Below, piece after piece: positions 17,604-26,601 of a stretch of DNA of 64,000 nt. The stretch spans positions 124,001-188,000 of the forward strand of contig NZ_JAPQNS010000010.1 in the NCBI RefSeq assembly GCF_028867935.1, read 5' to 3'. The position numbers and the translations under genes are program-made. How positions within the stretch are numbered: the stretch's first letter is position 1; every line of letters begins with the position of its first letter. Source of the DNA: Flavobacterium sp. SUN052. Lineage in GTDB: Bacteria; Bacteroidota; Bacteroidia; Flavobacteriales; Flavobacteriaceae. The notes under the pieces are model-generated. The model saw nothing but the letters and a program-made list of their open reading frames with translations. It made no database searches and was not told where the DNA came from.

Positions 17604-18274
17604 TTAGTCTTGGTAAAACCGGCGGCTTCAAAGATGCGCAAAAAGTCAGGGCCACCGGGGAAAGCCTGCACCGACTCAGGGAGATAGGTGTAGGCCGACT
17701 GATCGCGGCTGACAAGGCGCCCAATGAGCGGCAGGATGGTATTCGAGTAAAAACCGTACAACTGCTTGAACGGAAAGGCACGGGGATTCGAGAATTCAAG
17801 AACCAGACAAACGCCACCGGAGCGAGTAACACGGTGCATGTCGGTGAGGCCCTTAAGCAGATTCTCGAAGTTCCTTACGCCAAAGGAAACGATGACGGCA
17901 TCGAATTCATTGTCTTGAAACGGTAATCCCTCAGAATCACCCGCCCGCATTTCAATGATGTGGTCAAGTCCGCGTTTCGCCATTTTTTCGCGACCAACAC
18001 GCAGCATTCCTTCCGAAATATCGACACCAATAATCTTTTCAGGTTTCAGAGACAGAGCTTCAATGGCAAAGTCGCCAGTACCGGTAGCAATGTCGAGCAT
18101 CTTTTTAGGGGCAAACGGCTTTAGCTGACGAATCGCTTTTTTGCGCCACAAAATGTCGACGCCCCCACTGAGAACATGGTTCAGGAGATCGTATTTGGGC
18201 GAAATATTGTCGAACATCTCGGCAACCTGTTCGCGCTTGCTGGTGGTTTTATCTTTGTACGGGACGACGGGCAT
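17549..18274 (-). CDS. ubiE: Demethylmenaquinone methyltransferase
   Basis: The 241-residue product is a SAM-dependent methyltransferase with motif I LDIATGTGDFAIEA, VDISEGMLRVGREKM and the UbiE signature FGVRNFENLLKGLTDMHRV. It makes menaquinone from demethylmenaquinone, the last step of the quinone pathway; the DHNA prenyltransferase gene menA lies 24 kb away at 42383. In Bacteroidota, which use menaquinone, the name menG also applies. The gene overlaps porT by 55 nt. A CAGnnnn heptamer array lies just upstream of its start. Confidence 0.93.
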   Translation of the reverse strand: MPVVPYKDKTTSKREQVAEMFDNISPKYDLLNHVLSGGVDILWRKKAIRQLKPFAPKKMLDIATGTGDFAIEALSLKPEKIIGVDISEGMLRVGREKMAKRGLDHIIEMRAGDSEGLPFQDNEFDAVIVSFGVRNFENLLKGLTDMHRVTRSGGVCLVLEFSNPRAFPFKQLYGFYSNTILPLIGRLVSRDQSAYTYLPESVQAFPGGPDFLRIFEAAGFTKTKWIPLTFGVASIYIGQKA

Positions 18275-18280
18275 CTTTTC

Positions 18281-18366
18281 GGTGAGCAGTTATCAGTTAT
18301 CAGCCAACAGTAGAACAGCGATCGTAACTCAGGAAATGCTCACTGTTAGCTGATAACTGCTCACTG
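18281..18366. repeat. Inverted CAGnnnn heptamer array
   Basis: The left arm reads GGTGAG CAGTTAT CAGTTAT CAGCCAA CAGTAGA (18281-18314). The right arm (18332-18366) in reverse complement reads CAGTGAG CAGTTAT CAGCTAA CAGTGAG CATTTCC. GTGAGCAGTTATCAG (18282-18296) pairs perfectly with 18350-18364. The left arm has one additional copy of CAGTTAT, so the arms differ by exactly one 7-nt unit. Unlike the others, this array lies between two divergent 5' ends (ubiE and the dipeptidase). Confidence 0.75.
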
Positions 18367-18463
18367 AAACAAACCGTCTGTATAAAAGGAAAGTTTGGCA
18401 ATGGGCGGGCAATTGCTTAGTTTTCTGTTTCTGATTGCTGGCTTCGACTTTGTATCTATTCGT

Positions 18464-19663
18464 ATGACTCCCTCTCTACTGCCCTTTGCTTCGCTTTTTC
18501 TGACGCTTATTTTCCCACCCGCCGATGATGATCGACTGACTAAAAAAGCCCGCGCTATTCATAGCCGTGTTCTTACGCTGGATACTCACGCTGATGCGCC
18601 GATTAATCTTCAGAAAGACGGGTTTGATATTGGCGTTGCCCATGATGTAAAAAAAGACGCTACGCAAATAGACTTTCCACGCATGAAGCAAGGTAAGATG
18701 GATGCCATGTTTTTTGCGGTTTATATGGCACAGGGGCCACGAACGCCCGAAGGGCACACAGCGGCCAAAGACAAGGCATTAGACATTTTTGAGCGTATTC
18801 ACGCGGCTTTACGCAAATACCCGAACCAAGCGGAGTTAGCTACCTCACCTGCTGATGCCTATCGGATTGAAAAGCTAGGTCGCCGGGCGGTGTTTATCGG
18901 TATGGAAAATGGCTATCCGGTGGGGGAAGACCTGTCGTTGCTGAAAACTTATTACGATTTGGGATGCCGCTATATTACGCTTTCGCACTTTGCCAACAAT
19001 GCTATTTGCGATTCGGCCACCGATCCCGATGGGCCAATTCATAACGGCCTGAGCCCGTTTGGGCGGCAGGTAGTGGCTGAAATGAATCGATTGGGTATGA
19101 TGATCGACGTGTCTCACATTTCAGACAAATCGTTCTACGATGTGCTGGCACTATCGAAAGCACCTGTTGTGGCTTCTCACTCAAATTCGCGGGCGTTATG
19201 TGAATTTCCGCGTAATATGACCGACCAGATGATTAAAGATCTGGCGGCTAAAGGTGGGGTAGTTCAGGTGAATTTTGTGAGCGACTACCTGCGCAAACCT
19301 TCCGATGAACACCGGCAAGCCTTAAACAGCGTTCGTATGGCAGGCGTTGGTAAAGTTGTCACGCCGGATGTACGGGCTAAAATAGAAGCCAAAACAGACT
19401 CCATCAAAAAGGTGTATGCTAACGAACGGGCGAGCATTGCCGACATTGTTAACCACATCGACCACATCGTAAAACTGGTGGGCATCGATCACGTTGGCAT
19501 CGGCAGTGATTTCGATGGAGGAGGGGGCGTAAACGGCCTCGAAGATGTAAGCGAAATCGAAAATCTAACGATTGAGTTTGTCCGCCGGGGCTATTCCGAA
19601 GCCGACATTGCCAAGATCTGGGGAGGTAACTTATTACGTGTACTGGATCAGGCAAAAAAATAG
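18464..19663 (+). CDS. Secreted membrane dipeptidase (renal dipeptidase family, M19)
   Basis: The 399-residue product from this ATG starts with a signal-like segment (MTPSLLPFASLFLTLIFPP). An upstream in-frame start at 18401 is possible and would also give a hydrophobic N-terminus. Zinc ligands of the M19 dipeptidases are all visible: HAD in TLDTHADAP, Glu in GMENGYP, His in LSHFANN and ASHSNSRA, and the DHVGIGSDFDGGGG loop. The enzyme hydrolyses dipeptides, including D-residue ones. The stop codon TAG is the first triplet of the inverted repeat at 19661. Confidence 0.9.
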   Translation: MTPSLLPFASLFLTLIFPPADDDRLTKKARAIHSRVLTLDTHADAPINLQKDGFDIGVAHDVKKDATQIDFPRMKQGKMDAMFFAVYMAQGPRTPEGHTAAKDKALDIFERIHAALRKYPNQAELATSPADAYRIEKLGRRAVFIGMENGYPVGEDLSLLKTYYDLGCRYITLSHFANNAICDSATDPDGPIHNGLSPFGRQVVAEMNRLGMMIDVSHISDKSFYDVLALSKAPVVASHSNSRALCEFPRNMTDQMIKDLAAKGGVVQVNFVSDYLRKPSDEHRQALNSVRMAGVGKVVTPDVRAKIEAKTDSIKKVYANERASIADIVNHIDHIVKLVGIDHVGIGSDFDGGGGVNGLEDVSEIENLTIEFVRRGYSEADIAKIWGGNLLRVLDQAKK

Positions 19664-19754
19664 TCATTTTGTGGTCATTCATTGTCATTGGTAGCCATTG
19701 GTCGTTCTGACTGACTAACTTACATAATGACAATGAATGGCCATAAAATGACTA
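19661..19754. repeat. Long inverted repeat with a roughly 10-nt GTCATT unit, overlapping a stop codon
   Basis: The 29 nt at 19661-19689 pair with 19726-19754 over their full length with only two G-T wobbles, leaving a 36-nt loop. GTCATT-like words recur at 19663, 19674, 19684 and 19694, 10-11 nt apart. The first three bases are the TAG stop of the dipeptidase gene. The element fills the gap between two convergent genes. There is no clear T-run at either end, so it is not a standard terminator. Confidence 0.75.
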
Positions 19755-19768
19755 TCAATGACAACCAA

Positions 19769-20815
19769 CTATGACAATACCTGATACAGCACTACCGGTG
19801 TCGATTTGTTTTTGAGTTGAAACGAGCCAACTTCTTCACACTGGAACGATTCTTTGACGATTTGATAAGAGGATTCGGTAATGAAAATCTGGCCAGCCTG
19901 AGCAACTGTTTGTAAGCGTTGGGCCGTATTCACAACGTCGCCAATTACGGTATAATCAAGTCGGCGGAGGGCCGCTGAGCCAATGTTTCCCGATACGACT
20001 TCGCCGGAATTTATACCAATAGATACCTGAGGCTGGTAGTCGGGTTCGGTGTCGAGTGCATCGCGGACGGAACCGATGCTAGTACGAATGGCCAGCGCAG
20101 CTTCTATAGCTCGGTCAAGGTGGTACTCGCCCTGGAAAACAGCCATTACAGCATCCCCCATAAACTTGTCCACGTAGCCTTCCTGCGAAATTATCTCCTT
20201 GACAATCAGGTCAAAATACTTGTTGATGAGCCCAACCACTGTGTTCGGCTTTTCGCGCTCGGCGATGGATGTGAACCCACAAATATCCACGAATAGAATG
20301 GTCGCTTTGACAAGTTCATTGGCAGTAAGCGAGGTTTCAAATTCTGAGCGTGTCATGAATTTCAACACGCTCTCGTCTACATACATCCGTAGAATATTGT
20401 TCTCCTTAACGGCCTGAAGGGTATCGCGAATTTGCTGAACGTGTTTCACCGTTTTCAGCATGGTCATTTCCAAATCCTCGAAGTTGACGGGCTTGCAGAC
20501 AAAATCGAACGCCCCCCGATTCATGGCTGTGCGGATATTGTCCATATCGCCATAGGCTGATACCATCACTGCCTTGATGATAGGATTCAGATCGGCCATT
20601 TTAACGAGCAATGTCAACCCATCCATTTCGGGCATGTTAATGTCGCTCAATACAACATCAATATCGGGGAAGGCCTGGAGTTGGACGAGTGCTTCGACGC
20701 CATTTTGAGCAAACAGAAACTCATAATGCCCTTCGCGAATTTGCCGACGAAACTTCTGCTTTATGAGCAGTTCCAAATCCTGTTCGTCGTCAACAACTAA
20801 TATCTTAGCTTTCAT
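19769..20815 (-). CDS. Response regulator with class III adenylate cyclase output
   Basis: The 348-residue product has a receiver domain (about 1-125; phospho-acceptor D58 in LSDINMP, switch Lys in CKPV) and a class III nucleotidyl cyclase domain (about 165-348). All key residues are present: metal-binding D177 (FVDICGF) and D221 (GDAVM), adenine-selecting K217 and D287, and N296 and R300 for catalysis (GDVVNTAQR). This predicts ATP to cAMP conversion controlled by phosphorylation. It is the last gene of a kinase-regulator run on the minus strand (27954 down to 19769). The cyclic-nucleotide-binding protein at 28049 is a candidate effector. Confidence 0.9.
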   Translation of the reverse strand: MKAKILVVDDEQDLELLIKQKFRRQIREGHYEFLFAQNGVEALVQLQAFPDIDVVLSDINMPEMDGLTLLVKMADLNPIIKAVMVSAYGDMDNIRTAMNRGAFDFVCKPVNFEDLEMTMLKTVKHVQQIRDTLQAVKENNILRMYVDESVLKFMTRSEFETSLTANELVKATILFVDICGFTSIAEREKPNTVVGLINKYFDLIVKEIISQEGYVDKFMGDAVMAVFQGEYHLDRAIEAALAIRTSIGSVRDALDTEPDYQPQVSIGINSGEVVSGNIGSAALRRLDYTVIGDVVNTAQRLQTVAQAGQIFITESSYQIVKESFQCEEVGSFQLKNKSTPVVLYQVLS

Positions 20816-20827
20816 AAAGTTAACGTA

Positions 20828-20919
20828 TAATGAGAGATGGAGAATGGGTACTGTGTGAGCGAAAAGAATATATCACAACAGCAGGGCATTATTCATTGTA
20901 CACGACTCATTACACATTA
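20828..20919. repeat. Inverted nAATGnn heptamer array
   Basis: The left arm is TAATGAG AGATGGA GAATGGG TACTGTG (20828-20855). The right arm (20885-20919) in reverse complement is TAATGTG TAATGAG TCGTGTA CAATGAA TAATGCC. Pairing between arms is patchy, weaker than in other arrays, but the 7-nt phase is kept. The right arm enters the 3' end of the receiver gene at 20910 and supplies its stop codon and last codons. Confidence 0.5.
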
Positions 20920-21293
20920 TTTAACGGTTTCAGTTTGGCTTTGAGTTCAACAAAATCTAGGGGCTTCGTCAGGAAATCATCGGCACCAAGCTCCATAGCC
21001 TGATTGTAACTCTGAGCATCACCATACGCTGTAATCATCATAACAATAGGCGGTGGTGGCTGGCGGAAGTCATCTTTTATATGACGTAAAAGTTCCAGAC
21101 CACTCATACCGGGCATATTGATGTCCGACAAAATCAGGACTGCTTCGGAGGCCAGTTTTCTAAGGCATTCCAGGGCTTCCTCCCCGGAGTTGGCAAACGT
21201 AAAGCGGATTTCCCCGCTCCTGATTTCACGGCGAAACCGCTGCTCAAACAGGGGTTGCACATCGGATTCGTCGTCAACTACTAAAATATTCAT
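20910..21293 (-). CDS. Single-domain response regulator (receiver only)
   Basis: The 127-residue product is a stand-alone receiver: acidic pair DD (7-8), phospho-acceptor D57 in LSDINMPGMSG, TAYGD and switch Lys in LTKPLDF. It closely resembles the receiver of the neighbouring cyclase regulator (both have LSDINMP and QRFRREIRSG-like segments). It has no output domain, so it may be a phosphate shuttle between the nearby hybrid-less kinases and the cyclase. The last residues and the stop lie in the heptamer array at 20885-20919. A TAnnTTTG site (CAAAAATA on the plus strand, 21316-21323) is 23 nt upstream. Confidence 0.93.
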   Translation of the reverse strand: MNILVVDDESDVQPLFEQRFRREIRSGEIRFTFANSGEEALECLRKLASEAVLILSDINMPGMSGLELLRHIKDDFRQPPPPIVMMITAYGDAQSYNQAMELGADDFLTKPLDFVELKAKLKPLNNV

Positions 21294-21315
21294 GGAGGGG
21301 TTTTTGGCTATTTGA

Positions 21316-21323
21316 CAAAAATA
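21316..21323 (-). promoter_or_regulatory. -7 element upstream of the receiver gene
   Basis: TATTTTTG on the minus strand matches TAnnTTTG, 23 nt before the ATG at 21293. No -33 TTG at the right distance is seen. Confidence 0.35.
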
Positions 21324-21340
21324 AGCAAAACGAACTGGGT

Positions 21341-22873
21341 CTAGGGCTTTTTTGACACATCGGTCAGATCCAATTGTTGTATTAAAGCCGGTTTTTCGGG
21401 CGTAAGCGTAAAAAAGACCTCAACAGCTCCTTGTTCGCCTTCGATCTGGAATCGACCACGTAATTGGTTTTCAGGACGCAATTCACTTACACGTATTATT
21501 TTGCCAATCTTAGTGAATATAACCTGACTCTCTTTTCGTCGGTCGGCGATTGATCGGTCAGGAAAGAAATTCTCAGCGAAAATTGGTTTTTTTTCAGCTT
21601 CAACCCAATTAGGTAATAGTGCAGCTAACTCGGCCTTGCGCTGGGTCAATATTTCTGATACCGGCAGCTGCCGTGGTTGCAATCCCGCCTTGGTAAGAAT
21701 TAAATCGATTACAGCCCAGTTGGGGGTGCCGAGGTTAGCATAAGTTAGGTTGCCAAACGCGATAACACCAATGCCGTATTCGGGAAGCATCCGCCATTGG
21801 CTCCCAAAGCCGGGCAATCCGCCACTGTGGGCTACGTATTCACGTCCGTCACCATCGCGGCTCCAGCCCAACCCGTAGGCATAATGATTTACCATTGGCG
21901 TAGCGCGACCACTTGGAAATTTAAACGACGGGTTCAAATCCCGAAAGGTTCGGGGCAAATGCATTTCGCGCAATGAACTACGTTTGAGTACGGGCGATTC
22001 GGCATCGCTACGGGGTGGCCATGCGCTAAGATGAAGGGATACGTAGCGACCAAAATCGTCGATGGATGTTAACAGGCCACCCATAGCGCCATAGCTGCCG
22101 TCGGCCAGTAGGGCTTCTTCAACCCATTGTTCATTAAGCCAGCGATAGCCGTGGGCCAGTTGGTTGGCTGGAGCACGGGTGTATTCCCATTCGGTGTGGG
22201 TCATGCCCAAGGGTTTAAGCACCTGCTCGGTAATGTAGTTCTGGTAAGGTTTGCCCGATACGTTAGTGATGATACGGCCTAGCAACGCAAAGCCGAGGTT
22301 ACTGTATTCGTAGCTGATACCCGGTACATTGGAAAACGAAACGCCTTCGCGGATATGTTTGAGCAACTCCGCGTCGGAATCGGCCAGTTGGCGGTCGCCC
22401 CAAGGGTTATCTTCGGGGAAGCCACCCGCGTGGGTCAACAGGTCGCGCACGGTAACGGCTGGCGCATCGCTGGTGAGATAGGTCAGGTTTTTTGCTTCTG
22501 GGATGTACTTGCTGATTGGCGCATCGAGGCTTAGTTTGCCCGCGTCGCGGAGTTTCAAAATCGCCAGAGCAGTAATGCTCTTGGTCATTGATGCAATCCG
22601 AAACATGGATTGAGGTGTGGCGGGTGTTTTTTTAGCTACGTCGGTATAGCCTGTTCCACCCGATAGCACCAGTTGTCCGTCGACGACAACACCAAAGGTC
22701 AGGCCAGGAAAGTGATTTTTGGTTGCCCATTCCCGGTAAATGGTTTCGATATCAGGCGCAAGCTCCCTGATTTTGGCTGCCCGGACATCATTGGCAAATA
22801 AAGGTGGTTTATAGGGTTGGCCTATCACCAAATTAGCCAGTAAGCAGGTTAGAAGAAGTACAAGTCGAGTCAT
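21341..22873 (-). CDS. Secreted beta-lactamase-like serine hydrolase (class C/PBP family)
   Basis: The 510-residue product from the ATG at 22873 has a signal peptide (MTRLVLLLTCLLANLVIG). An earlier in-frame ATG 21 codons upstream would bury it. The beta-lactamase fold shows SMTK (S-x-x-K nucleophile), YSN and HSGG motifs in order. A C-terminal domain of about 100 residues follows. Such proteins include D-aminopeptidases and esterases as well as lactamases, so drug resistance should not be assumed. It sits between the kinases and the receiver gene on the same strand; a link to signalling is unknown. Confidence 0.87.
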   Translation of the reverse strand: MTRLVLLLTCLLANLVIGQPYKPPLFANDVRAAKIRELAPDIETIYREWATKNHFPGLTFGVVVDGQLVLSGGTGYTDVAKKTPATPQSMFRIASMTKSITALAILKLRDAGKLSLDAPISKYIPEAKNLTYLTSDAPAVTVRDLLTHAGGFPEDNPWGDRQLADSDAELLKHIREGVSFSNVPGISYEYSNLGFALLGRIITNVSGKPYQNYITEQVLKPLGMTHTEWEYTRAPANQLAHGYRWLNEQWVEEALLADGSYGAMGGLLTSIDDFGRYVSLHLSAWPPRSDAESPVLKRSSLREMHLPRTFRDLNPSFKFPSGRATPMVNHYAYGLGWSRDGDGREYVAHSGGLPGFGSQWRMLPEYGIGVIAFGNLTYANLGTPNWAVIDLILTKAGLQPRQLPVSEILTQRKAELAALLPNWVEAEKKPIFAENFFPDRSIADRRKESQVIFTKIGKIIRVSELRPENQLRGRFQIEGEQGAVEVFFTLTPEKPALIQQLDLTDVSKKP

Positions 22874-22963
22874 TCGTATTCCGTTTAAACAGGTTGTAAT
22901 TTTTGGAAAAGATGTACTGAATGCCAATTTAAGCACTTTGGACGATCCTCAGCGGATTTTTGC

Positions 22964-25096
22964 TTAAACTGGCAAGTCAATAGTAAACGTCGTTCCCTCA
23001 CCTTCTACACTTTCAACCGCAATGGTGCCGCCATGACCTTTGGTGATAATGTCATAGGCAAGCGACAGGCCCAACCCTGTTCCTTCGCCGGTGGGTTTGG
23101 TCGTGAAAAAGGGTTGGAAGATCTTTTGCCGAACAGCCTCAGACATTCCTGCTCCATTGTCGCGCACCCGAATCCGAACGCCCGTTGTTGTCCGCTCTGT
23201 TTGGACCGTCAGGTTGGGCTGGTAACTGGATTGATCTAGTTTCGCTGAGAGGCCGGACCGCCGTTGCTGAGTGGCATAAAACCCGTTGTTAAACAGGTTG
23301 AGCAATACCCGGCCAATGTCCTGGGAAACGAGCGGAATACTGGGTAGATTTTGAGCGAAACTGGTCTCCAAGGTACAATTAAAGGATTTGTCTTTGGCTC
23401 GGAGTCCGTGGTAACTCAACCGTAAATATTCGTCGGCCAGGGCGTTGAGGTTAGTCGACTCTTTCTGACTATTGCCCTTGCGCGAATGAGCCAACATGCT
23501 TTTAACGATTCCCGAAGCCCGTTGGCCATGATGAGTGATCTTTTGCATATTCTGCTCCAGATCATCCAGCAATTCTGTTTCTAACTCAGAGTCTCTTAGG
23601 CCTGTAGTATGGGGGGAGTCAGAGCGATCACTACCTTTTTGAATCTCTTCCTTTAATTCATTAACCAACTCAATACTTACTTCGGCGAAGTTATTAACGA
23701 AGTTGAGCGGATTCTGAATTTCATGGGCAATACCGGCCGTGAGTTCGCCCAACGAGGCTAGTTTTTCCTGCTGTACCAGTTGGTTCTGAGCCGCCTTTAG
23801 CTCGGCCTGTTGTTGGCGAAGTTGTTCGTTTGTTTTGATCTGCCGCTGGTTATTGCGCCATAACACAACTGCTACTATACCCAGCAGGCCAAGGCCGATG
23901 AATGCGCCAAAAAGTCGTTGCTGCTGTCTGTTATCTTCTTCTGCCTGCAAGGCCGCAGCCGCCTGCTGCTCGGCTGCTTTTGCATTTTGCTGTAGAATAG
24001 TCAGCTGCTGCCGCGTTTGCGAACCCGATAATGTATCGTTGTAGGCGATGTAGCTCTGCTGATATTGGTACGCTTGCCGAAAGTCATTTTGTCGGGCGTA
24101 AGCAAGAGACAAAACGCTACTGGCGTCGCGGATCACCTCTTTATAGCCAATCTGACGGCTTAAGTTCCAGCTTCGTTGCCCGTAGAAAACGGCACTGTCG
24201 GGGCGATTGATACCGAGTTGGGCGCGGGCCATTACGGTTTGTGCCCACGAAATAACTTCGAATTGACCCCTGGCCAGTAACTCCCTCAGGGCCCGGTGAG
24301 CCGTCGCAATTGCCTCTTGATGCCGACCCTGTTCTATCTGGACCGCTGCCAGATTGCTTTCTGCCTGGGCTTTGAGCTGCGGGTTGTTCATGGCTTCGGC
24401 CATTCGAATTGACTTATCATAATAGCTCTCTGCTTTTTCAGGGTCGCCCTGTAGCCGGTATAATTCGCCGAGGGAGTTGAGCGTTCTGCACACGTTTTTG
24501 AGATCATTGGCCTGGTCGTACATATCCATAACCTGTGTTGTGTAATCCAGAGCCAAGTCATAATCGCCGAGGAGTATGTGGAGTGCACTTAAGTGTGAGA
24601 GGGTATTTCTGATGAGCGACTGGTCGTTGTACTTTTGGGCCATCCGAAGGCTTTGTTGCCCCAACTCGAAAGCAACGGCATAATCGCCCCGCTGGGTGCT
24701 TACCCATCCCAGGCGGTTCAGTGCCTGCGCCAGGCCAAGACTATCGCCCAGATCGTTGAATTTGCTGCTGGCTTGGGCCAGGTACTCAGTGGCTTTGTCG
24801 TACTTATCCAGTCCGCTATAGGCCCTTCCCAATGCCAATTGTGCATTCGCGATACCGCGTTCATACTTAGCTTTTTGAGCTAGTTTCAATGCTTCATCAG
24901 CATACTGAAGGGCTTCAATTCGATTCTCATCGGAAATCGCCCCCGACAGATTTAGCAACCGGTTGACCCGGGCGGTATCCGTTTTTGCCGTAACCAGTTG
25001 ACGTTTCAAGGCGCCGACGAGAGAGTCCTGGGCCTGTGATAGATGACTCGTAAATAGCACTATGAACAGCCAGATACCTATAGTTGATTGTTTCAT
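22964..25096 (-). CDS. TPR-containing sensor histidine kinase
   Basis: The 710-residue product has a signal peptide (1-22), about seven TPR units (about 40-360) outside the membrane, one transmembrane helix (395-413), a coiled coil (415-445) and a kinase core. The H-box [16 protein letters not shown] has H458; the ATPase domain has [19 protein letters not shown] and the [18 protein letters not shown] lid. Its core is nearly the same as that of the next two upstream kinases. It follows the 25099 gene by 2 nt, so the two are probably co-translated. No receiver is fused, so it must signal to a separate regulator such as 20910 or 19769. Confidence 0.93.
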   Translation of the reverse strand: MKQSTIGIWLFIVLFTSHLSQAQDSLVGALKRQLVTAKTDTARVNRLLNLSGAISDENRIEALQYADEALKLAQKAKYERGIANAQLALGRAYSGLDKYDKATEYLAQASSKFNDLGDSLGLAQALNRLGWVSTQRGDYAVAFELGQQSLRMAQKYNDQSLIRNTLSHLSALHILLGDYDLALDYTTQVMDMYDQANDLKNVCRTLNSLGELYRLQGDPEKAESYYDKSIRMAEAMNNPQLKAQAESNLAAVQIEQGRHQEAIATAHRALRELLARGQFEVISWAQTVMARAQLGINRPDSAVFYGQRSWNLSRQIGYKEVIRDASSVLSLAYARQNDFRQAYQYQQSYIAYNDTLSGSQTRQQLTILQQNAKAAEQQAAAALQAEEDNRQQQRLFGAFIGLGLLGIVAVVLWRNNQRQIKTNEQLRQQQAELKAAQNQLVQQEKLASLGELTAGIAHEIQNPLNFVNNFAEVSIELVNELKEEIQKGSDRSDSPHTTGLRDSELETELLDDLEQNMQKITHHGQRASGIVKSMLAHSRKGNSQKESTNLNALADEYLRLSYHGLRAKDKSFNCTLETSFAQNLPSIPLVSQDIGRVLLNLFNNGFYATQQRRSGLSAKLDQSSYQPNLTVQTERTTTGVRIRVRDNGAGMSEAVRQKIFQPFFTTKPTGEGTGLGLSLAYDIITKGHGGTIAVESVEGEGTTFTIDLPV

Positions 25097-25098
25097 GC

Positions 25099-26484
25099 CT
25101 ACGCGGGTAGCTCAATGATAAATTCTGTCCCCTCACCTTCTGCGCTTTCCAATTTAATAGTACCATTATGGCCCTTCGTCACAATATCATAGCTCAATGA
25201 TAAGCCTAATCCTGTTCCCTCGCCGGTGGGTTTGGTGGTGAAAAAGGGCTGAAAAATCTTTTGCCGAACGGCTTCGGGTATTCCCGCTCCATTGTCGCGC
25301 ACCCGAATTCGAACGCCAGTCAAAAGTTTCTCTGTTTGTACTGTAACAGTAGGATGGTAGTCAGATTGCTCCTGTTTCGTTGGGGCGCCGGACCGCCTTT
25401 GCTGAGTGGCATAAAAGGCATTGTTAAATAGGTTGAGCAGAACCCGGCCAATATCCTGCGGAACTATACTTACTAGCCCAATGTCAGGGTCAGCAATAAG
25501 CTCGAATTTAGCATTAAAGGTTTTGTCTTTGGCTCTCAATCCGTGGTAGCTCAATCGCAGATACTCATCAGCCAATGCATTGATGTCGGTGAATTCGCGT
25601 TGGCCTGTGCTGGTGCGGGAGTGTTCGAGCATGCCCTTCACAATGCTGCTGGCCCGATGACCATGCTGGGCAATTTTTTGCAGGTTACTTTTCAAATCAC
25701 TCAACAATTCGGTTTCTAACGCAAGATCCCGGTTGGTTTTCTGCTGTTCATCTTCCAGTTCGCTTACCAGTTCTGCTGATACCTCCGAGAAGTTATTGAC
25801 GAAGTTGAGGGGATTCTGAATTTCGTGGGCAATGCCCGCCGTGAGTTCACCTAGCGAGGCCATTTTCTCCTTCTGGATCAGCTGTGCCTGCGTAATACGG
25901 AGTTCGGCCAGAGTTTGTTCAAGCTCCTCTTTTTGGCGGGTGATTTCGGCCGTTCTGACGCCTACAATGCGCTCCAGTTCACTGTTCTGGGCCTCGATTA
26001 TCTGCCTTACTTTTCGCTCTTCTTCCCAGGCCAGTCGCTCTTTCTCGGCGGCTTTTCTCTGATACACAGCAAAAAAGTTGAGGCCGATATACCATAAACT
26101 GGCGAAAGCCCAGGATGTACCTACAATGTTTCCATATTGGTTTAGCAGGCGGCTGTTAAAGCTGTCTAGCGTGATAGTAGCCGCAAAGCAGATCATAAAC
26201 GGTATAATTCCAATTAGCAGCGTACGGGCTGGCCGGTAATCCCGGATTTTCGCCATTGCGGCAACCAACACTAAGCTTAGAAGAAAGATATACCAGTTTC
26301 CAATGTTTTTGACCGGCAGGAGGGAGTTCACTATGAACACCAACAACCAAAGTATCCACCATATATGCTTAAGCATCTTATCCCAGGATGGCAGACGGGA
26401 AGGCGTGTCGAAAAAGCGCCGGAAAAAAGAGAATAGCCATGCCGCAAGGCCAATACTAATAAAAAGGCTGCCTTCTGAATTCAT
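25099..26484 (-). CDS. Sensor histidine kinase with multi-pass membrane N-terminus
   Basis: The 461-residue product has about four transmembrane helices (roughly 5-20, 41-58, 63-80, 88-140), a coiled-coil linker (145-205) and a HisKA/HATPase core with phospho-acceptor H220 in [16 protein letters not shown]. It lacks any known sensor domain, so the membrane part may sense. The core closely resembles those of the flanking kinases, which suggests tandem duplication. The HATPase motifs [13 protein letters not shown] and TGLGLSLSYDIV are intact. Only 2 nt separate it from the TPR kinase downstream. Confidence 0.93.
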   Translation of the reverse strand: MNSEGSLFISIGLAAWLFSFFRRFFDTPSRLPSWDKMLKHIWWILWLLVFIVNSLLPVKNIGNWYIFLLSLVLVAAMAKIRDYRPARTLLIGIIPFMICFAATITLDSFNSRLLNQYGNIVGTSWAFASLWYIGLNFFAVYQRKAAEKERLAWEEERKVRQIIEAQNSELERIVGVRTAEITRQKEELEQTLAELRITQAQLIQKEKMASLGELTAGIAHEIQNPLNFVNNFSEVSAELVSELEDEQQKTNRDLALETELLSDLKSNLQKIAQHGHRASSIVKGMLEHSRTSTGQREFTDINALADEYLRLSYHGLRAKDKTFNAKFELIADPDIGLVSIVPQDIGRVLLNLFNNAFYATQQRRSGAPTKQEQSDYHPTVTVQTEKLLTGVRIRVRDNGAGIPEAVRQKIFQPFFTTKPTGEGTGLGLSLSYDIVTKGHNGTIKLESAEGEGTEFIIELPA

Positions 26485-26601
26485 AAAAAGTCAAATCACT
26501 GAAAGTGGTTACCTGCAAGATAAGTTTATGTCTGTAATCAGACAACGAACTCTGACTTAGGTCAAGGTATCACTGGCGAGAAAACGTTAAGGGTGTTTCG
26601 G

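Noticed and set aside
21341-22873. Beta-lactamase-like gene as a drug-resistance gene
   Set aside because: The family is broad and includes esterases and aminopeptidases; the motifs alone do not show lactamase activity.
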